A DNA stretch of 64,000 bases from Pseudarthrobacter sp. MM222 (GTDB lineage Bacteria > Actinomycetota > Actinomycetes > Actinomycetales > Micrococcaceae): positions 4,030,001-4,094,000 of the forward strand of contig NZ_OX352321.1 in the NCBI RefSeq assembly GCF_947090775.1, in the 5' to 3' direction. Of this stretch, positions 43,399-52,609 are shown in pieces; the stretch's first letter is position 1, and every line of letters starts with the position of its first letter. Under the pieces are notes generated by a model that had not been told where the DNA came from, ran no database searches, and saw nothing but the letters and a program-made list of their open reading frames with translations. Both the position numbers and the translations under genes were made by a program.

Positions 43399-45102
43399 AT
43401 GGCCATCAAATCCACTGCAGATAAAGTCGCCACGATCCAAAAGGGCTATGCCCTCGAGGGGCCCACGATCGAGCTTGGCGCGGCGATCGTCGACGGCGAA
43501 CTCCACAAGGACGCTCCCGTCCGCCTGCCGCTCTCTATGATGAACCGGCACGGTCTGGTGGCCGGCGCCACCGGCACGGGCAAGACCGTCACCTTGCACA
43601 TGATGGCAGAGCAGCTCTCCGCCGCCGGCGTGCCCGTGTTCCTCGCCGACATCAAGGGCGACCTCTCCGGGCTGGCCACCGCCGCCACCGGCACCGAGAA
43701 GCTCATGGCCCGCACCGAGAGCATCGGGCAGCCCTGGTCCGGCAAGACGTTCCCGGTGGAGTTCCTGGCCCTCGGCGGAGACGGCACCGGGATCCCGGTC
43801 CGCGCCACCGTCACGTCCTTCGGCCCCATCCTGCTCTCCCGCATCATGGAACTCAACGACACGCAGGAATCCAGCCTCCAACTGGTCTTCCACTTCGCGG
43901 ACAAGAACAACCTCGAGCTGATCGACCTGAAGGACCTGCGCGCCGTCATCCAGTTCCTCACCTCGGACGAGGGCAAGGACGAACTCAAGGAACTCGGCGG
44001 ACTTTCCAAGGCCACCGCCGGGGTCATCCTCCGTGAACTCATCACGCTCGAGGCGCAGGGCATGGAAAAGTTCTTCGGCGAACCCGAGTTCGACACCGCC
44101 GAGCTGCTGCGCACCGCCCCGGACGGCCGCGGCGTCGTCAGCTGCCTGGAGTTGCCCACGCTGCAGACGAAGCCGATGCTCTTCTCCACCTTCCTGATGT
44201 GGCTGCTGGCGGATCTCTTCGAGGAACTGCCCGAGGCCGGCGATCTGGACAAACCTAAACTCGTGTTCTTCCTGGATGAGGCACACCTGCTGTTCAACGA
44301 CGCCTCGAAAGCTTTCCTGGACGCCATCACCACCACCGTGCGGCTGATCCGCTCCAAGGGCGTCGGGATCTTCTTCGTCACCCAGACGCCGAAGGACGTT
44401 CCGGCCGAGGTGCTGGGGCAGCTGGCCAACCGCGTGCAGCACGCCCTGCGGGCCTACACGCCCGAAGACGCCAAGGCACTCAAGGCGACCGTCTCCACCT
44501 TCCCGATGAGCGATTACGACCTGGAAGAGACGCTTACCTCGGCGGGCATCGGCGAAGCCGTCATCACGGTCATGAACGAGAAGGGCGCCCCGACTCCCGT
44601 GGCATTGACCCGCCTTCGGGCGCCCGAATCCGTGATGGGTCCGAGCAGCGATGCCCTGATTGCGAGCACCGTGGCCGGCTCGGCCCTGCTCGCCAAGTAC
44701 GGCACGGCGGTGGACAACGTCTCCGCCTACGAGAAGATCACCGGCAAGCCGGGCACGGACGGCCGGGCAGCGGGCGCCGGAGGGTCGTCCCCGGAGAAGG
44801 TAGCGGACGTGGCAGGCGCTCCGGGGTCCGGCGTCGACGCCGAGGCCCGGCGGATCGAGGAAGAGATCCTGGGCCGACCCAGCAGCCGGCCCGCGCCGGC
44901 GCCGGAACGCGCCCAGGCACCCGAACGCCAGACCCGGCAGGCGCCGCAGGGGACGGGGGGCATGGCCGGCGATCTCGCCGGGGCGCTGGGCGGGGCGCTG
45001 GGCGGCGGCCTCAAGAGCATGGCCCGCTCGCTCGGAACGCAACTGGGCCGCGAGCTGCTCCGAGGCGTCTTCGGGACCGCACCCAAGCGCCGGCGCCGTT
45101 AG
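43399..45102 (+). CDS. HerA-like (DUF853) ATPase
   Basis: A 567-residue P-loop ATPase of the FtsK/HerA class, like E. coli YjgR. Walker A GATGTGKT is at residues 56-63, FLADIKGDLSGLA follows, and Walker B with catalytic Glu is in KLVFFLDEAHLLFND (near 290); sensor-like VGIFFVTQTPKDVP and an arginine region (QLANRVQHALRAY) follow. The last 100 residues are low complexity (RPAPAPERAQAPERQTR) and end in an amphipathic Gly/Ala/Leu segment and a KRRRR tail, usual for the family. The cellular role is unknown; relatives are double-stranded-nucleic-acid or protein translocases. Monocistronic with a probable leaderless start. Confidence 0.9.
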   Translation: MAIKSTADKVATIQKGYALEGPTIELGAAIVDGELHKDAPVRLPLSMMNRHGLVAGATGTGKTVTLHMMAEQLSAAGVPVFLADIKGDLSGLATAATGTEKLMARTESIGQPWSGKTFPVEFLALGGDGTGIPVRATVTSFGPILLSRIMELNDTQESSLQLVFHFADKNNLELIDLKDLRAVIQFLTSDEGKDELKELGGLSKATAGVILRELITLEAQGMEKFFGEPEFDTAELLRTAPDGRGVVSCLELPTLQTKPMLFSTFLMWLLADLFEELPEAGDLDKPKLVFFLDEAHLLFNDASKAFLDAITTTVRLIRSKGVGIFFVTQTPKDVPAEVLGQLANRVQHALRAYTPEDAKALKATVSTFPMSDYDLEETLTSAGIGEAVITVMNEKGAPTPVALTRLRAPESVMGPSSDALIASTVAGSALLAKYGTAVDNVSAYEKITGKPGTDGRAAGAGGSSPEKVADVAGAPGSGVDAEARRIEEEILGRPSSRPAPAPERAQAPERQTRQAPQGTGGMAGDLAGALGGALGGGLKSMARSLGTQLGRELLRGVFGTAPKRRRR

Positions 45103-45200
45103 CCACGGCGCCCCCGGGGCGGGGCCGGTTGAGCCCTGTTCGCCCGGCCCGGGATGACGCATGTCACACGGGAAAGCATTACCGTGGCGTGCAGGTAACG

Positions 45201-45206
45201 TAAGGT
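45201..45206 (+). promoter_or_regulatory. -10 element TAAGGT before the membrane-anchored protein gene
   Basis: TAAGGT ends 8 nt before ATG 45215. Its AAGG could alternatively serve as a ribosome-binding site, so this call is uncertain. Confidence 0.35.
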
Positions 45207-45214
45207 ACGTGCAA

Positions 45215-46207
45215 ATGAGTCAGGCGTTAGTCAGGATCGCAGCCGGATGGCTGCTGGGCCTGATGCTCGCCGTGGCCGGAGCCATCGTGACGGTGACCGT
45301 GGTCAACGACACCATCGCGGGCCCGCAGCAACCCGTCCGTGAGTACCTCGACGCCCTGCAGAAGGGCGAAGGCGAAAAGGCGCTGGGCCTTCTGCGTGCC
45401 TCGGTTCCGCAGAGCAACGCAGCCATGCTCGACGGGTCAGCGCTCCAGACCGCCGCAGCCCGGATCAGCGACGTCAAGTTCGGCGAAGCGGAGGACCGCG
45501 GCGGCAACCAGGTCATGGTGCCGATCGAGTACACCATTGACGGGTCCGGGCTGCGCACGGAGTTCCTGCTCGAAAGGTCGGGAACGGAGTGGCTGTTCTT
45601 CCACCAGTGGTCCTTCGTCCCGTCGGCTCTCCCGGTCCTCGACGTCACTGTCGTGAACTCGAACGAGGCCACACTCAACGGCGTGCCGGTGAACATGCCA
45701 GGCGGCCGTAACTCATTCGCGGTCTTCTATCCCGGGGAGTACGAGGCCACGCTGAACGGCCAGTATTTCTCGGCGCCGCCGACGCGTGCCACCCTCTCCG
45801 GACGGGACGTTCCGGCCGCTCCACTGAACCTGCTGACCCAGGCCACCGACGCCCTCAAAGACGCCGTGAGCGCCAAGGTCAAGGAGTTCCTGGACGGCTG
45901 CGCCGACGAGGCGGACAAGCAGCAGCAGCTGCAGCCGGACTGCCCGTTCTACCACGCGACCAACAACCGCGTCGTCGACGGAACCATCGACTGGAGCATC
46001 ACCGATTATCCGGCCGTCAGCATTGAGCCCTTCGGCGGCCGCTGGGTGGTGGCGCCGCTGGACGGCAAGGCCCGGATCACGGCCCGTCAGGTGGACCTGT
46101 TCACCGGTGCCCCCGGCGAGATCAGCGAGGTCCACGATTTCAGCTTCACCACCCGCCTGGAGATCGACGCGGACACCGTAAAGCTGACGCCGCTCCTAAG
46201 CTACTGA
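45215..46207 (+). CDS. Membrane-anchored extracytoplasmic protein, function unknown
   Basis: A 330-residue protein with one N-terminal helix (about residues 7-32, AAGWLLGLMLAVAGAIVTVTVV) and a large outer domain. Residues about 40-130 look like an NTF2/DUF4878-like cone (QQPVREYLDALQKGEGEKALGLLRASVPQSN, VPIEYTIDGSGLRTEFLLER). The middle has an Ig-like turn (VNSNEATLNGVPVNM, FAVFYPGEYEATLNGQYF), and the region near 210-250 holds two Cys (DGCADEADKQQQLQPDCPFY). It is probably a cell-envelope protein. No catalytic motif seen. ATG 45215 is preferred over an in-frame ATG at 45161 because the -10 element lies between them. Confidence 0.72.
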   Translation: MSQALVRIAAGWLLGLMLAVAGAIVTVTVVNDTIAGPQQPVREYLDALQKGEGEKALGLLRASVPQSNAAMLDGSALQTAAARISDVKFGEAEDRGGNQVMVPIEYTIDGSGLRTEFLLERSGTEWLFFHQWSFVPSALPVLDVTVVNSNEATLNGVPVNMPGGRNSFAVFYPGEYEATLNGQYFSAPPTRATLSGRDVPAAPLNLLTQATDALKDAVSAKVKEFLDGCADEADKQQQLQPDCPFYHATNNRVVDGTIDWSITDYPAVSIEPFGGRWVVAPLDGKARITARQVDLFTGAPGEISEVHDFSFTTRLEIDADTVKLTPLLSY

Positions 46208-46254
46208 GCCGCCGGCTGCCGAACCGGCCCGGTTTTGAGCTGCGCGCCGCCGCT

Positions 46255-47136
46255 TTAGCGCCAGGTACGGGGCTCGACGGCCGCAAAACCGGGCCGCTTC
46301 GGTTGCGGCCACCGCAGGGAACCCCGCGCCAGCACGTCACGCACTTGGGCCAGGACGACTTCCGGCGCAAAGACGACGTCATCGTAGAAAAAACGCAGCA
46401 CCGGAAGCCCGTGAACCACCGCCGAATTGTCCCGGCGGCGATCCTTCTTGAACTGGCGTGAGTCTAGGTGGAACGCCAGCCCGTCGATTTCGACGATCAG
46501 GAAGCCTTCAAGCAGGAAATCCACCCGGCCTATGCCCTCGATCCACACCTGGGTTTCGGTGGAAATCCCTGCCTCCCTGAACAGGATCCGGGCGAGGGTC
46601 TCTAGGAGGGAATCCGCACCACGCTCAACCCTCGCGACCACATTCCGCGCTTTCCCGCACCGGTTCCCCACAAGGTGCCGGAGCAGGTACCTCAGGTCGA
46701 TGTCTCCCCGGTTGTAGGCGCTCTCGACCATGACCAAGGACTCCAGCGGCGGCAGGCAAAGGAGTGCGTGAAGGAGGACATCCGGCAGGGCGGCCACCGC
46801 TCCCCCGACGTTGGGCTGGGTCAGGGCCGTCCGGTGGCTAACGCAGGAGTGCGTCCGCTTGCCGTTGCTGTGCCAGTAGTGGGGCACCGCCGCAGGGCGC
46901 AGCATCCACAACCTGAACCTCGGCGCCGCGGACAGGCAGGTCAGCAACGCCCGGGACCGCTTTGCGGCCACCAGTTCCGGGTCCGCGCCGGGGAGCGCCA
47001 GCAGCCCCCGCTCCAGCCGAACCACGGCACCGCTTCGGACGGCACTCCGGATGGCGGTTTCACCGGCGCCCCTCGCGACAACGGCCCGGGTCAGGGCCAC
47101 GCCGCCAACGGAGCGGAGTATCTGCACAGGATCCAT
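46255..47136 (-). CDS. DUF559/Vsr-like nuclease-fold protein with AbiEi-like winged helix
   Basis: A 293-residue protein. Residues about 1-70 are a winged-helix segment like the AbiEi antitoxin N-terminus (DPVQILRSVGGVALTRAVVARGAGETAIRSAVRSGAVVRLERGLLAL). The C-terminal domain (about 190-280) has the DUF559/very-short-patch-repair fold: TQVWIEGIGRVDFLLEGFLIVEIDGLAFH, QFKKDRRRDN, LPVLRFFYDDV. Asp, Glu-x-Asp and Lys of a PD-(D/E)xK site are present. These are common, single-gene actinobacterial proteins of unknown role; no toxin or defence partner lies nearby. ATG 47136 was chosen because upstream residues are atypical. Confidence 0.75.
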   Translation of the reverse strand: MDPVQILRSVGGVALTRAVVARGAGETAIRSAVRSGAVVRLERGLLALPGADPELVAAKRSRALLTCLSAAPRFRLWMLRPAAVPHYWHSNGKRTHSCVSHRTALTQPNVGGAVAALPDVLLHALLCLPPLESLVMVESAYNRGDIDLRYLLRHLVGNRCGKARNVVARVERGADSLLETLARILFREAGISTETQVWIEGIGRVDFLLEGFLIVEIDGLAFHLDSRQFKKDRRRDNSAVVHGLPVLRFFYDDVVFAPEVVLAQVRDVLARGSLRWPQPKRPGFAAVEPRTWR

Positions 47137-47297
47137 GTCACTAACTGTGCAGCGGCCCGGACAGACCAAACAGACGGCCCGGACGCTATGTGGACGACGT
47201 TCCCCCCGGGCTGGCCCATCATTGGCAGTCCTCAGGCTCAACCGCCACGGCCACCGCAGGGAGGTGGCGGCCAAAACCGGGCTACTTCGGTGGTCGG

Positions 47298-49277
47298 CTA
47301 GTCCATTCCGCGGAGGTCCAGCACCAGCTCGGAGTCGCCGTCAGCCTGCAGGAGCACCGGGATCCCCCAATCCTGCTGGTACAGGTGGCATGCGGCGTGG
47401 TCGGGGATCTCGCCGTCGGCGTCTTCCGGGCCGTCACAGGCCGCGGCGCGGGCAGTGATGTGCAGCACGCCCTCAGCGATGTCAGATGCGAGTTCCAGCG
47501 TCCGAAGCAGGCCCACGGAGGTCCCGCCGCCGGACAGCAGCAGCTCCGGCGGGGTCGAGGAGATCTTCAGCTGCGTGGGATCGCCCCAGCGGTCATCCAG
47601 CTTCTGGCCTGTGGGGGCGGTGAACCGGACGGTCAGCTGTAGCAGCCCGGGGGCAACCGGGGTCTTCGGCCGGTGGGTCTGGGCGGCGCCCTCGTCCACC
47701 TGCTGGGCTTCCTTCGGGATGGGCACGTACACCAGCTGGTGTTTGTTGGCCTCGACCACCACCAGGAGCGGCTCCGCGCCGGCCACGTGTGTGTGGTCAA
47801 CAATGACGTCGGAGGGCTCGGAGAGCCCGCGCGCCAGCGTGGACACGGTCCCGGATGCGGGGTCGTAGCGCCGGACCGCGCCGTTGTAGGTGTCGGCGAT
47901 CGCCACCGATCCGTCCGGCAGTACGGTGACACCGAGGGGGTGCTGCAGCCGGGCTTGGGAGGCGTCGCCGTCGCGGAAGCCGAAGTCGAACAAACCCTGG
48001 CCGACGGCGGATTCAACCGTGATGCTCGCGTCCGTTCCGATGACCAGCTTCCGCAGGGCCGAGGTTTCGGAATCCGCCACCCAGATGTTCCCGTCGGCGT
48101 CTTCGGCGAGGCCGGATGACTGGGCGAACCAGGCTTCCGGCGCCGGGCCGTCCAGCAGGCCTTCGAGTCCGTTGCCAGCGATGATGGACACAGCTCCGGT
48201 GAGCGGGTCGAAGCTGAAGATCTGGTGCACGCCGGCCATCGCCACGACGACGGCGTTCAGCTTGGCAGACCACACTACGTCCCACGGGGAGCTCAGGGAG
48301 ACCCGCAGCGGGTCCGCCTCGAGCCGGGCACCGTAGGCGGCGCCTTCCTCGTCCACGCGGGCCGGGCCCGTTTCGAGCAGGCGCTGCACGCCGTTGCCGG
48401 CGATGGTAATGACCTTCCCGTCGGCAAGCGACAGCCCCCGGAGCCGATGGTTGACCGTGTCGGCAACCACGACGTCGTAGCCGACCTTCGCGGCGACGTC
48501 TTCCGGGAGCAGGACCAGGCCCTGCGGCTCGTTGTAGCGGGAGTCCTCGGGACCGCCGTCGGCGTGGCCCTTTTCCCCGGAACCGTAGGTGCCCCGCACC
48601 GACTCGAAATCGGTGGAGAGCTCTACCAGTCGGTGGTGTCCGGTGTCCGTGACCAGCCAGGACCCGGCGTCGGCTTCCCCGGCAGGGGAGCCTTCGGCTG
48701 AGGCGCCGCGTCCGGCCGGGAGGTACAAGGCCTTACCGGGGAAGCGCAGCGTGCCCGACGTCGGTTCGGGCGCCACGTAGGGGCCGTCGCCGCGGTGCAG
48801 GGTGCCTTTGGCCTCGTGCTCGGCGATCAGTTCAGGAAGGAGCACGGAGAGGCCGTCCGCGTGGCCTTCGCCGGAGAGGTGCGCCACGATGTAGCCCTCG
48901 GGGTCGATGACCACCAGGGTGGGCCAGGCGCGGGCGGTGTAGGCCTTCCAGGTGTCCAGCTCCGGGTCGTCCAGTACCGGGTGGCGGATCTCGTAACGCT
49001 CAACGGCCGCGGCCAAAGCCACCGGGTCAGCCTCGTGCTCGAACTTGGGCGAGTGCACGCCGACCGTTACCAGGACATCGGAGTACTGCTGCTCGAGGGG
49101 GCGGAGTTCGTCCAGGACGTGCAGGCAGTTGATGCAGCAGAACGTCCAGAAATCCAGCAGCACAATCTTGCCGCGGAGGGATTCCAGGTCCAAGGACTTG
49201 CCGCCGGTGTTCAGCCAGTTACGGCCCACCAGTTCGGAAGCGCGGACCCGGAGGTGGGTGCGTACGGTTTCGCTCAT
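47298..49277 (-). CDS. Thioredoxin-like / NHL-repeat protein (NHLRC2-like)
   Basis: A 659-residue soluble protein. Residues about 15-155 are a thioredoxin-fold domain: WLNTGGKSLDLESLRGKIVLLDFWTFCCINCLHVL, with CINC as redox motif, and ARAWPTLVVIDPEG with the cis-Pro. Residues about 185-540 are NHL/beta-propeller repeats (YNEPQGLVLLPEDV, LSSPWDVVWSAKL, AQSSGLAEDADGNIWVADSE, LQHPLGVTVLPDGSVAIADTYNGAVRRYD). A C-terminal beta domain follows. The arrangement equals animal NHLRC2. It has no signal peptide. Its ATG overlaps the TGA of the CopD/CtaG gene (TGATG), so the two are co-translated. Confidence 0.88.
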   Translation of the reverse strand: MSETVRTHLRVRASELVGRNWLNTGGKSLDLESLRGKIVLLDFWTFCCINCLHVLDELRPLEQQYSDVLVTVGVHSPKFEHEADPVALAAAVERYEIRHPVLDDPELDTWKAYTARAWPTLVVIDPEGYIVAHLSGEGHADGLSVLLPELIAEHEAKGTLHRGDGPYVAPEPTSGTLRFPGKALYLPAGRGASAEGSPAGEADAGSWLVTDTGHHRLVELSTDFESVRGTYGSGEKGHADGGPEDSRYNEPQGLVLLPEDVAAKVGYDVVVADTVNHRLRGLSLADGKVITIAGNGVQRLLETGPARVDEEGAAYGARLEADPLRVSLSSPWDVVWSAKLNAVVVAMAGVHQIFSFDPLTGAVSIIAGNGLEGLLDGPAPEAWFAQSSGLAEDADGNIWVADSETSALRKLVIGTDASITVESAVGQGLFDFGFRDGDASQARLQHPLGVTVLPDGSVAIADTYNGAVRRYDPASGTVSTLARGLSEPSDVIVDHTHVAGAEPLLVVVEANKHQLVYVPIPKEAQQVDEGAAQTHRPKTPVAPGLLQLTVRFTAPTGQKLDDRWGDPTQLKISSTPPELLLSGGGTSVGLLRTLELASDIAEGVLHITARAAACDGPEDADGEIPDHAACHLYQQDWGIPVLLQADGDSELVLDLRGMD

Positions 49278-51451
49278 CAGCGTCCTTCCAGCTTTGAGTT
49301 GCGTTCGGCCAGCTTGGCATCGCGTTCGGCCAGCTTGGCAAACATATCGTTGTAAGCAGTGAGATCGGCGTCGTTATTCCTGTCGGCTGCCCTGTCGGTG
49401 CGCTTGGACTCGCGGGCGTCGGAGCGGGACCATTGGACCGCGACGCCGATCGCGACCAGCAAAGTGGGCACTTCGCCAATGCCCCAGGCCACGGCGCCGC
49501 CCATTTGCTGGTCCAGCAGTGCCGAGGGACCCCAGGTGCGGCCGAGATTGCCGAAGTAGTCCGCGGCCAGCAGACCCGTACCCCCCATGATCGCGACGCC
49601 GAAGAAGGCGTGGAAGCCCATCGTGGCCAGCAGGAGCAACAGCCGCATGGGATAGGGCGCCCGCCGCGGCAGGGGGTCGGTGCCGATCATCGTCAGCACG
49701 AAGATGTAGCCGGTCAGGGCGAAGTGCAGGTTCATGAGCTCGTGGCCCACGTGGTCCCGCATGGCGTAACCGAACGCGTCCGAGTAGTAGAACAGGACGA
49801 TCGAGCCGGCGAAGTTGGCGGCGGCGAACAGCGGGTGGGTCACCAGCTGGGAGAACTTCGAGTGCAGGAGGATCAGCAGCCATTCGCGCGGCCCCCGCGA
49901 ACCGTCCCGCCGCGGTGCCAAGGCCCGGAGGGCCAGCGTCACGGGTGCGCCGAGGACCAGGAAGATCGGCGCCACCATGGTCAGTGCCATGTGGTCCACC
50001 ATGTGAGCCGAGAACAGGATCCGGCCGTAGACCGACGGCGGGCCGGACGTAACGTACGTCAGTACCACCAGTCCGATCACCCAGTTCACGGACCGGAACA
50101 AGGACCAGGAGTCACCGCGCCGCGCCACTTTCCATACTCCGAGGAAGTAGGACACCAAACCGAAGACCGCGACGGCGACCCACAGCCAGTCAAACCGCCA
50201 TTCGGTCAACCAGCGTTCCGGCGTGAGTTCGGGCGGAAGGTCGTAGCCCGAGAGAATGAAGGCCGGGGATGCGTCCGGGGCATAGGTGGTCGGCGCCGGC
50301 GGCGCGGAACGGCCGAGGGCGACGGCGACGCCCGACGTCGCCCCCATGATGATCAGCTCCACCACGACAAGCTGCCAGAGCACGCGCCGGGCGGACATGC
50401 CAACGCCCTGACTGCCCAGCTGCGGGATGACCCAGCTGCGATGCATCAGCCCGACGCCGCCGAGCACAAGGGTTGCTGCGGTCTTAGCCACGATGAGCTG
50501 TCCATAGGAGGAGCCGAAGAGGTCGGCCCAGCTGGTCACGCGGATGCTGGCATTGACCACGCCGGAGGCAAGAACCAGGACGAAGGCGAACCCGGCCAGG
50601 GCCGAGAAGCGGCGGAGCGTCGGCTCGGTGATGTCCTGCCTCGCGCCGGCCTTGCCCGAAGCCCCGGCGGCGCCGCGGCCCCCGGCGGCGAGAATGCCGG
50701 AAAGAAACACCAGCATGATGATTCCGCCTACCCACGCCGACACACCCACCAGGTGCAGGCCAAGCGAGTTGATGGCGCCTTCGTGGTCATCTGAACTGGA
50801 GGAGTGGCCAATCAACGCTGACGGCACCAAGCCCGCCAACGCGAGCACCAGGGTGGCCGCCAGGCCGCCCAGGGACCGGACTCCGAACAGCGCGGTGGTG
50901 ACAACGGCGGCGATGATGACCACGGCCAGCCAGGCCCGTCCGGTTTCGATATCCGTCATGAAGTAGACCAGGGAGCGGGTGAATTCCGGGTCGCCGGAGA
51001 GCCCTTGGCCCGCCACGTCCGCGTAGCCCAGCACGAGTACGGCGATCGCAGAAAGGGTCCAGACGGCACCTGCGCTTGCGGCGACCGACAGAGCACGGGT
51101 AAAGGCTGGATGTTCGGTCGCATCCGCTTCTTTGGACCGGGAGCCTCCGAGGCTGCGCGGCAGGATCCCGACGGCGAAGATGAGACCGCCGATCACGGTG
51201 GCGAGGGAGACGTTGTGAAGGGCCTTGCTGACAGGCAGACCCCAGCGGACCAGGGCCCCGGGGTCCGAGACCTGACGGGCCGCGGCGGCGCCTGTGAACA
51301 GCAGCGCAGCTGCCAGGCCCGCAAAGAGCGCTACTAGGCCTACCAGCTGCCAGGACGGGGCTACGCCGCCCGGAAGACCAGCTGGGCCTCGCGCTCCCCC
51401 GGAGGAGTTTGGCGGAGCGGCTGTGGCACGGGAATTAGCGGCGGAAGGCAC
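49277..51451 (-). CDS. CopD-type copper-resistance domain fused to CtaG cytochrome c oxidase assembly domain
   Basis: A 724-residue membrane protein. Residues about 30-385 are a CopD-like domain with eight or so helices (WGLPVSKALHNVSLATVIGGLIFAVG, GHSSSSDDHEGAINSLGLHLVGVSAWVGGIIMLVFL, SSYGQLIVAKTAATLVLGGVGLMHR). Residues about 420-680 are a Caa3_CtaG domain (FSAHMVDHMALTMVAPIFLVLGAP, HELMNLHFALTGYIFVLTMIGTDPLPRR, FHAFFGVAIMGG). His and Met residues in the membrane segments could bind copper. The C-terminal tail has a short coiled repeat (AKLAERDAKLAERNSKLEGR). It probably delivers copper to respiratory oxidase. The start ATG 51451 is the first in frame. Confidence 0.88.
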   Translation of the reverse strand: MPSAANSRATAAPPNSSGGARGPAGLPGGVAPSWQLVGLVALFAGLAAALLFTGAAAARQVSDPGALVRWGLPVSKALHNVSLATVIGGLIFAVGILPRSLGGSRSKEADATEHPAFTRALSVAASAGAVWTLSAIAVLVLGYADVAGQGLSGDPEFTRSLVYFMTDIETGRAWLAVVIIAAVVTTALFGVRSLGGLAATLVLALAGLVPSALIGHSSSSDDHEGAINSLGLHLVGVSAWVGGIIMLVFLSGILAAGGRGAAGASGKAGARQDITEPTLRRFSALAGFAFVLVLASGVVNASIRVTSWADLFGSSYGQLIVAKTAATLVLGGVGLMHRSWVIPQLGSQGVGMSARRVLWQLVVVELIIMGATSGVAVALGRSAPPAPTTYAPDASPAFILSGYDLPPELTPERWLTEWRFDWLWVAVAVFGLVSYFLGVWKVARRGDSWSLFRSVNWVIGLVVLTYVTSGPPSVYGRILFSAHMVDHMALTMVAPIFLVLGAPVTLALRALAPRRDGSRGPREWLLILLHSKFSQLVTHPLFAAANFAGSIVLFYYSDAFGYAMRDHVGHELMNLHFALTGYIFVLTMIGTDPLPRRAPYPMRLLLLLATMGFHAFFGVAIMGGTGLLAADYFGNLGRTWGPSALLDQQMGGAVAWGIGEVPTLLVAIGVAVQWSRSDARESKRTDRAADRNNDADLTAYNDMFAKLAERDAKLAERNSKLEGR

Positions 51452-51597
51452 ACCTCCATTGTCCGCTACGCCCCGGCCGGTCGCCCAATCGGGAGGAGTG
51501 ACGTGCCGGCGGACCGGTTGGGGCCGTTTGAGGGCGGACCGGGACGGGCCGGGACCGGGTCCGGTCGTTGCGAACGGACCTGCAGCTCGCCTTAACG

Positions 51598-51633
51598 CAA
51601 AAGGAGCGGCAACCCGGGGGTTGCCGCTCCTTT
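51598..51633 (-). terminator. Rho-independent terminator of the HU gene
   Basis: AAAGGAGCGGCAACCC pairs with GGGTTGCCGCTCCTTT, a 16-bp stem with a tiny G-rich loop, 13 bp past the HU stop. The minus-strand transcript continues with a short U-containing sequence. Confidence 0.85.
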
Positions 51634-51645
51634 GAGTCTTGAAGA

Positions 51646-51933
51646 CTACTTCTTCTTGGCGACTGCAGCCTTCAGCTTGGAGCCAGCAGACAGCTTGACG
51701 CTGTGGCCAGCGGCGATCTGGATGGTCTCGCCGGTCTGCGGGTTGCGGCCGGTGCGAGCTGCACGGTCGGTGCGCTCAACGGAGAGCCAGCCCGGGATGG
51801 TGATCTTTTCGCCCGAGGCGACAGAGGTCTCGAAAACCTCGAACAGTGCATCGAGCACGGAGTTGACAGCTGCCTGGCTGGTGCCGGCCTTGCCTGCTAC
51901 CTCTGCAACAAGTTCACTACGGTTCTTAGCCAT
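51646..51933 (-). CDS. hup: HU-family DNA-binding protein
   Basis: A 95-residue nucleoid protein: AKNRSELVAEVAGKAGTSQAAVNSVLDALFEVFETSV forms the dimer helices, then ITIPGWLSVERTDRAARTGRNPQTGETIQIAAGHSVKLSAGSKLKAAV with the DNA-bending arm (RTGRNPQTGE). The C-terminus is AKKK; it lacks the long lysine/alanine tail of the mycobacterial and streptomycete HU variants. AGGAGG lies 6-7 nt upstream of ATG 51933. Confidence 0.97.
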   Translation of the reverse strand: MAKNRSELVAEVAGKAGTSQAAVNSVLDALFEVFETSVASGEKITIPGWLSVERTDRAARTGRNPQTGETIQIAAGHSVKLSAGSKLKAAVAKKK

Positions 51934-52447
51934 TTATGTCCTCCTGGACGCTCATGATTTCGGGAGCCTGCACACGGTGTGCGTACAAGCCACTGTTCGA
52001 AAACTTACCAGCTTGCCGCCGCCGAGGTGACAAATTCCGCGTGTTTTCAGCGTTTTCCGGGGAAAATCGCCGGAATCCGCCGCTTTGGAGGGCATATTTC
52101 GCCGATAGCGGACGGGGTCCCTGGTCCGCCCAGTCCCCGAGGGAGGCGGCGTCACGGGGAACAGCCACGCCGCGAGCGGCCGCGTCGTCCGGCACCGGGG
52201 GCAGCCGCGCCGGCGGGCGGTGGGTTGTCGGGGGGCGCTCCCTTTCCTGCTGGGCGGCTCCGATGATGGGTGGGGGTACTGGAGTCCGGCGGGATGTCGT
52301 CTGCGGAGGTCCCGCCGGCGCTTCTCGCAGGGGCCGGTGGTGGGCGCCCGGAGGCGGGGACGGGACGGGGCGGCCACGGGCCGGGGCGGGGACGGGCTCT
52401 GCCCGGCGGTTGTGGCGGGTTGTTTGGTGGTGGGGGGTTAAATGCGG
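51934..52447. other. Intergenic region between HU gene and the rRNA terminator
   Basis: No convincing gene. It must contain the leftward HU promoter; a TTGTCA and a TAAGTT about 20 nt apart on the minus strand (near 52006-52034) are a weak candidate. The right part (from 52278) is the first segment of the rRNA-operon duplication and is extremely G-rich. Confidence 0.4.
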
Positions 52448-52478
52448 GAGAGCCTCCAGACGGTGTCTGGAGGCTCTC
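52448..52478 (-). terminator. rRNA operon terminator (copy 1)
   Basis: A 14-bp stem, GAGAGCCTCCAGAC / GTCTGGAGGCTCTC with a 3-nt loop, 14 nt beyond the 5S 3' end. Confidence 0.85.
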
Positions 52479-52491
52479 GACCGTAATTTAT

Positions 52492-52609
52492 GTCCGGCGG
52501 TGACCTACTCTCCCACACCCTCCCGGGTGCAGTACCATCGGCGCTGTGGGTCTTAGCTTCCGGGTTCGGGATGGGACCGGGCGTTTCCCCCACGCTATGA
52601 CCGCCGTAA
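52492..52609 (-). rRNA. rrf: 5S ribosomal RNA (operon 1)
   Basis: About 118 nt. Ends GTTACGGCGG / CCGCCGGAC pair as helix I; the conserved CCCATCCCGAACCCGGAAG loop is present. Ends accurate to a few nucleotides. Confidence 0.95.

Noticed and set aside
46255..47136. Toxin-antitoxin or defence gene because of the AbiEi-like winged helix
   Set aside because: Only one gene is present and the C-terminal domain is the common DUF559 fold; no toxin or defence partner nearby.
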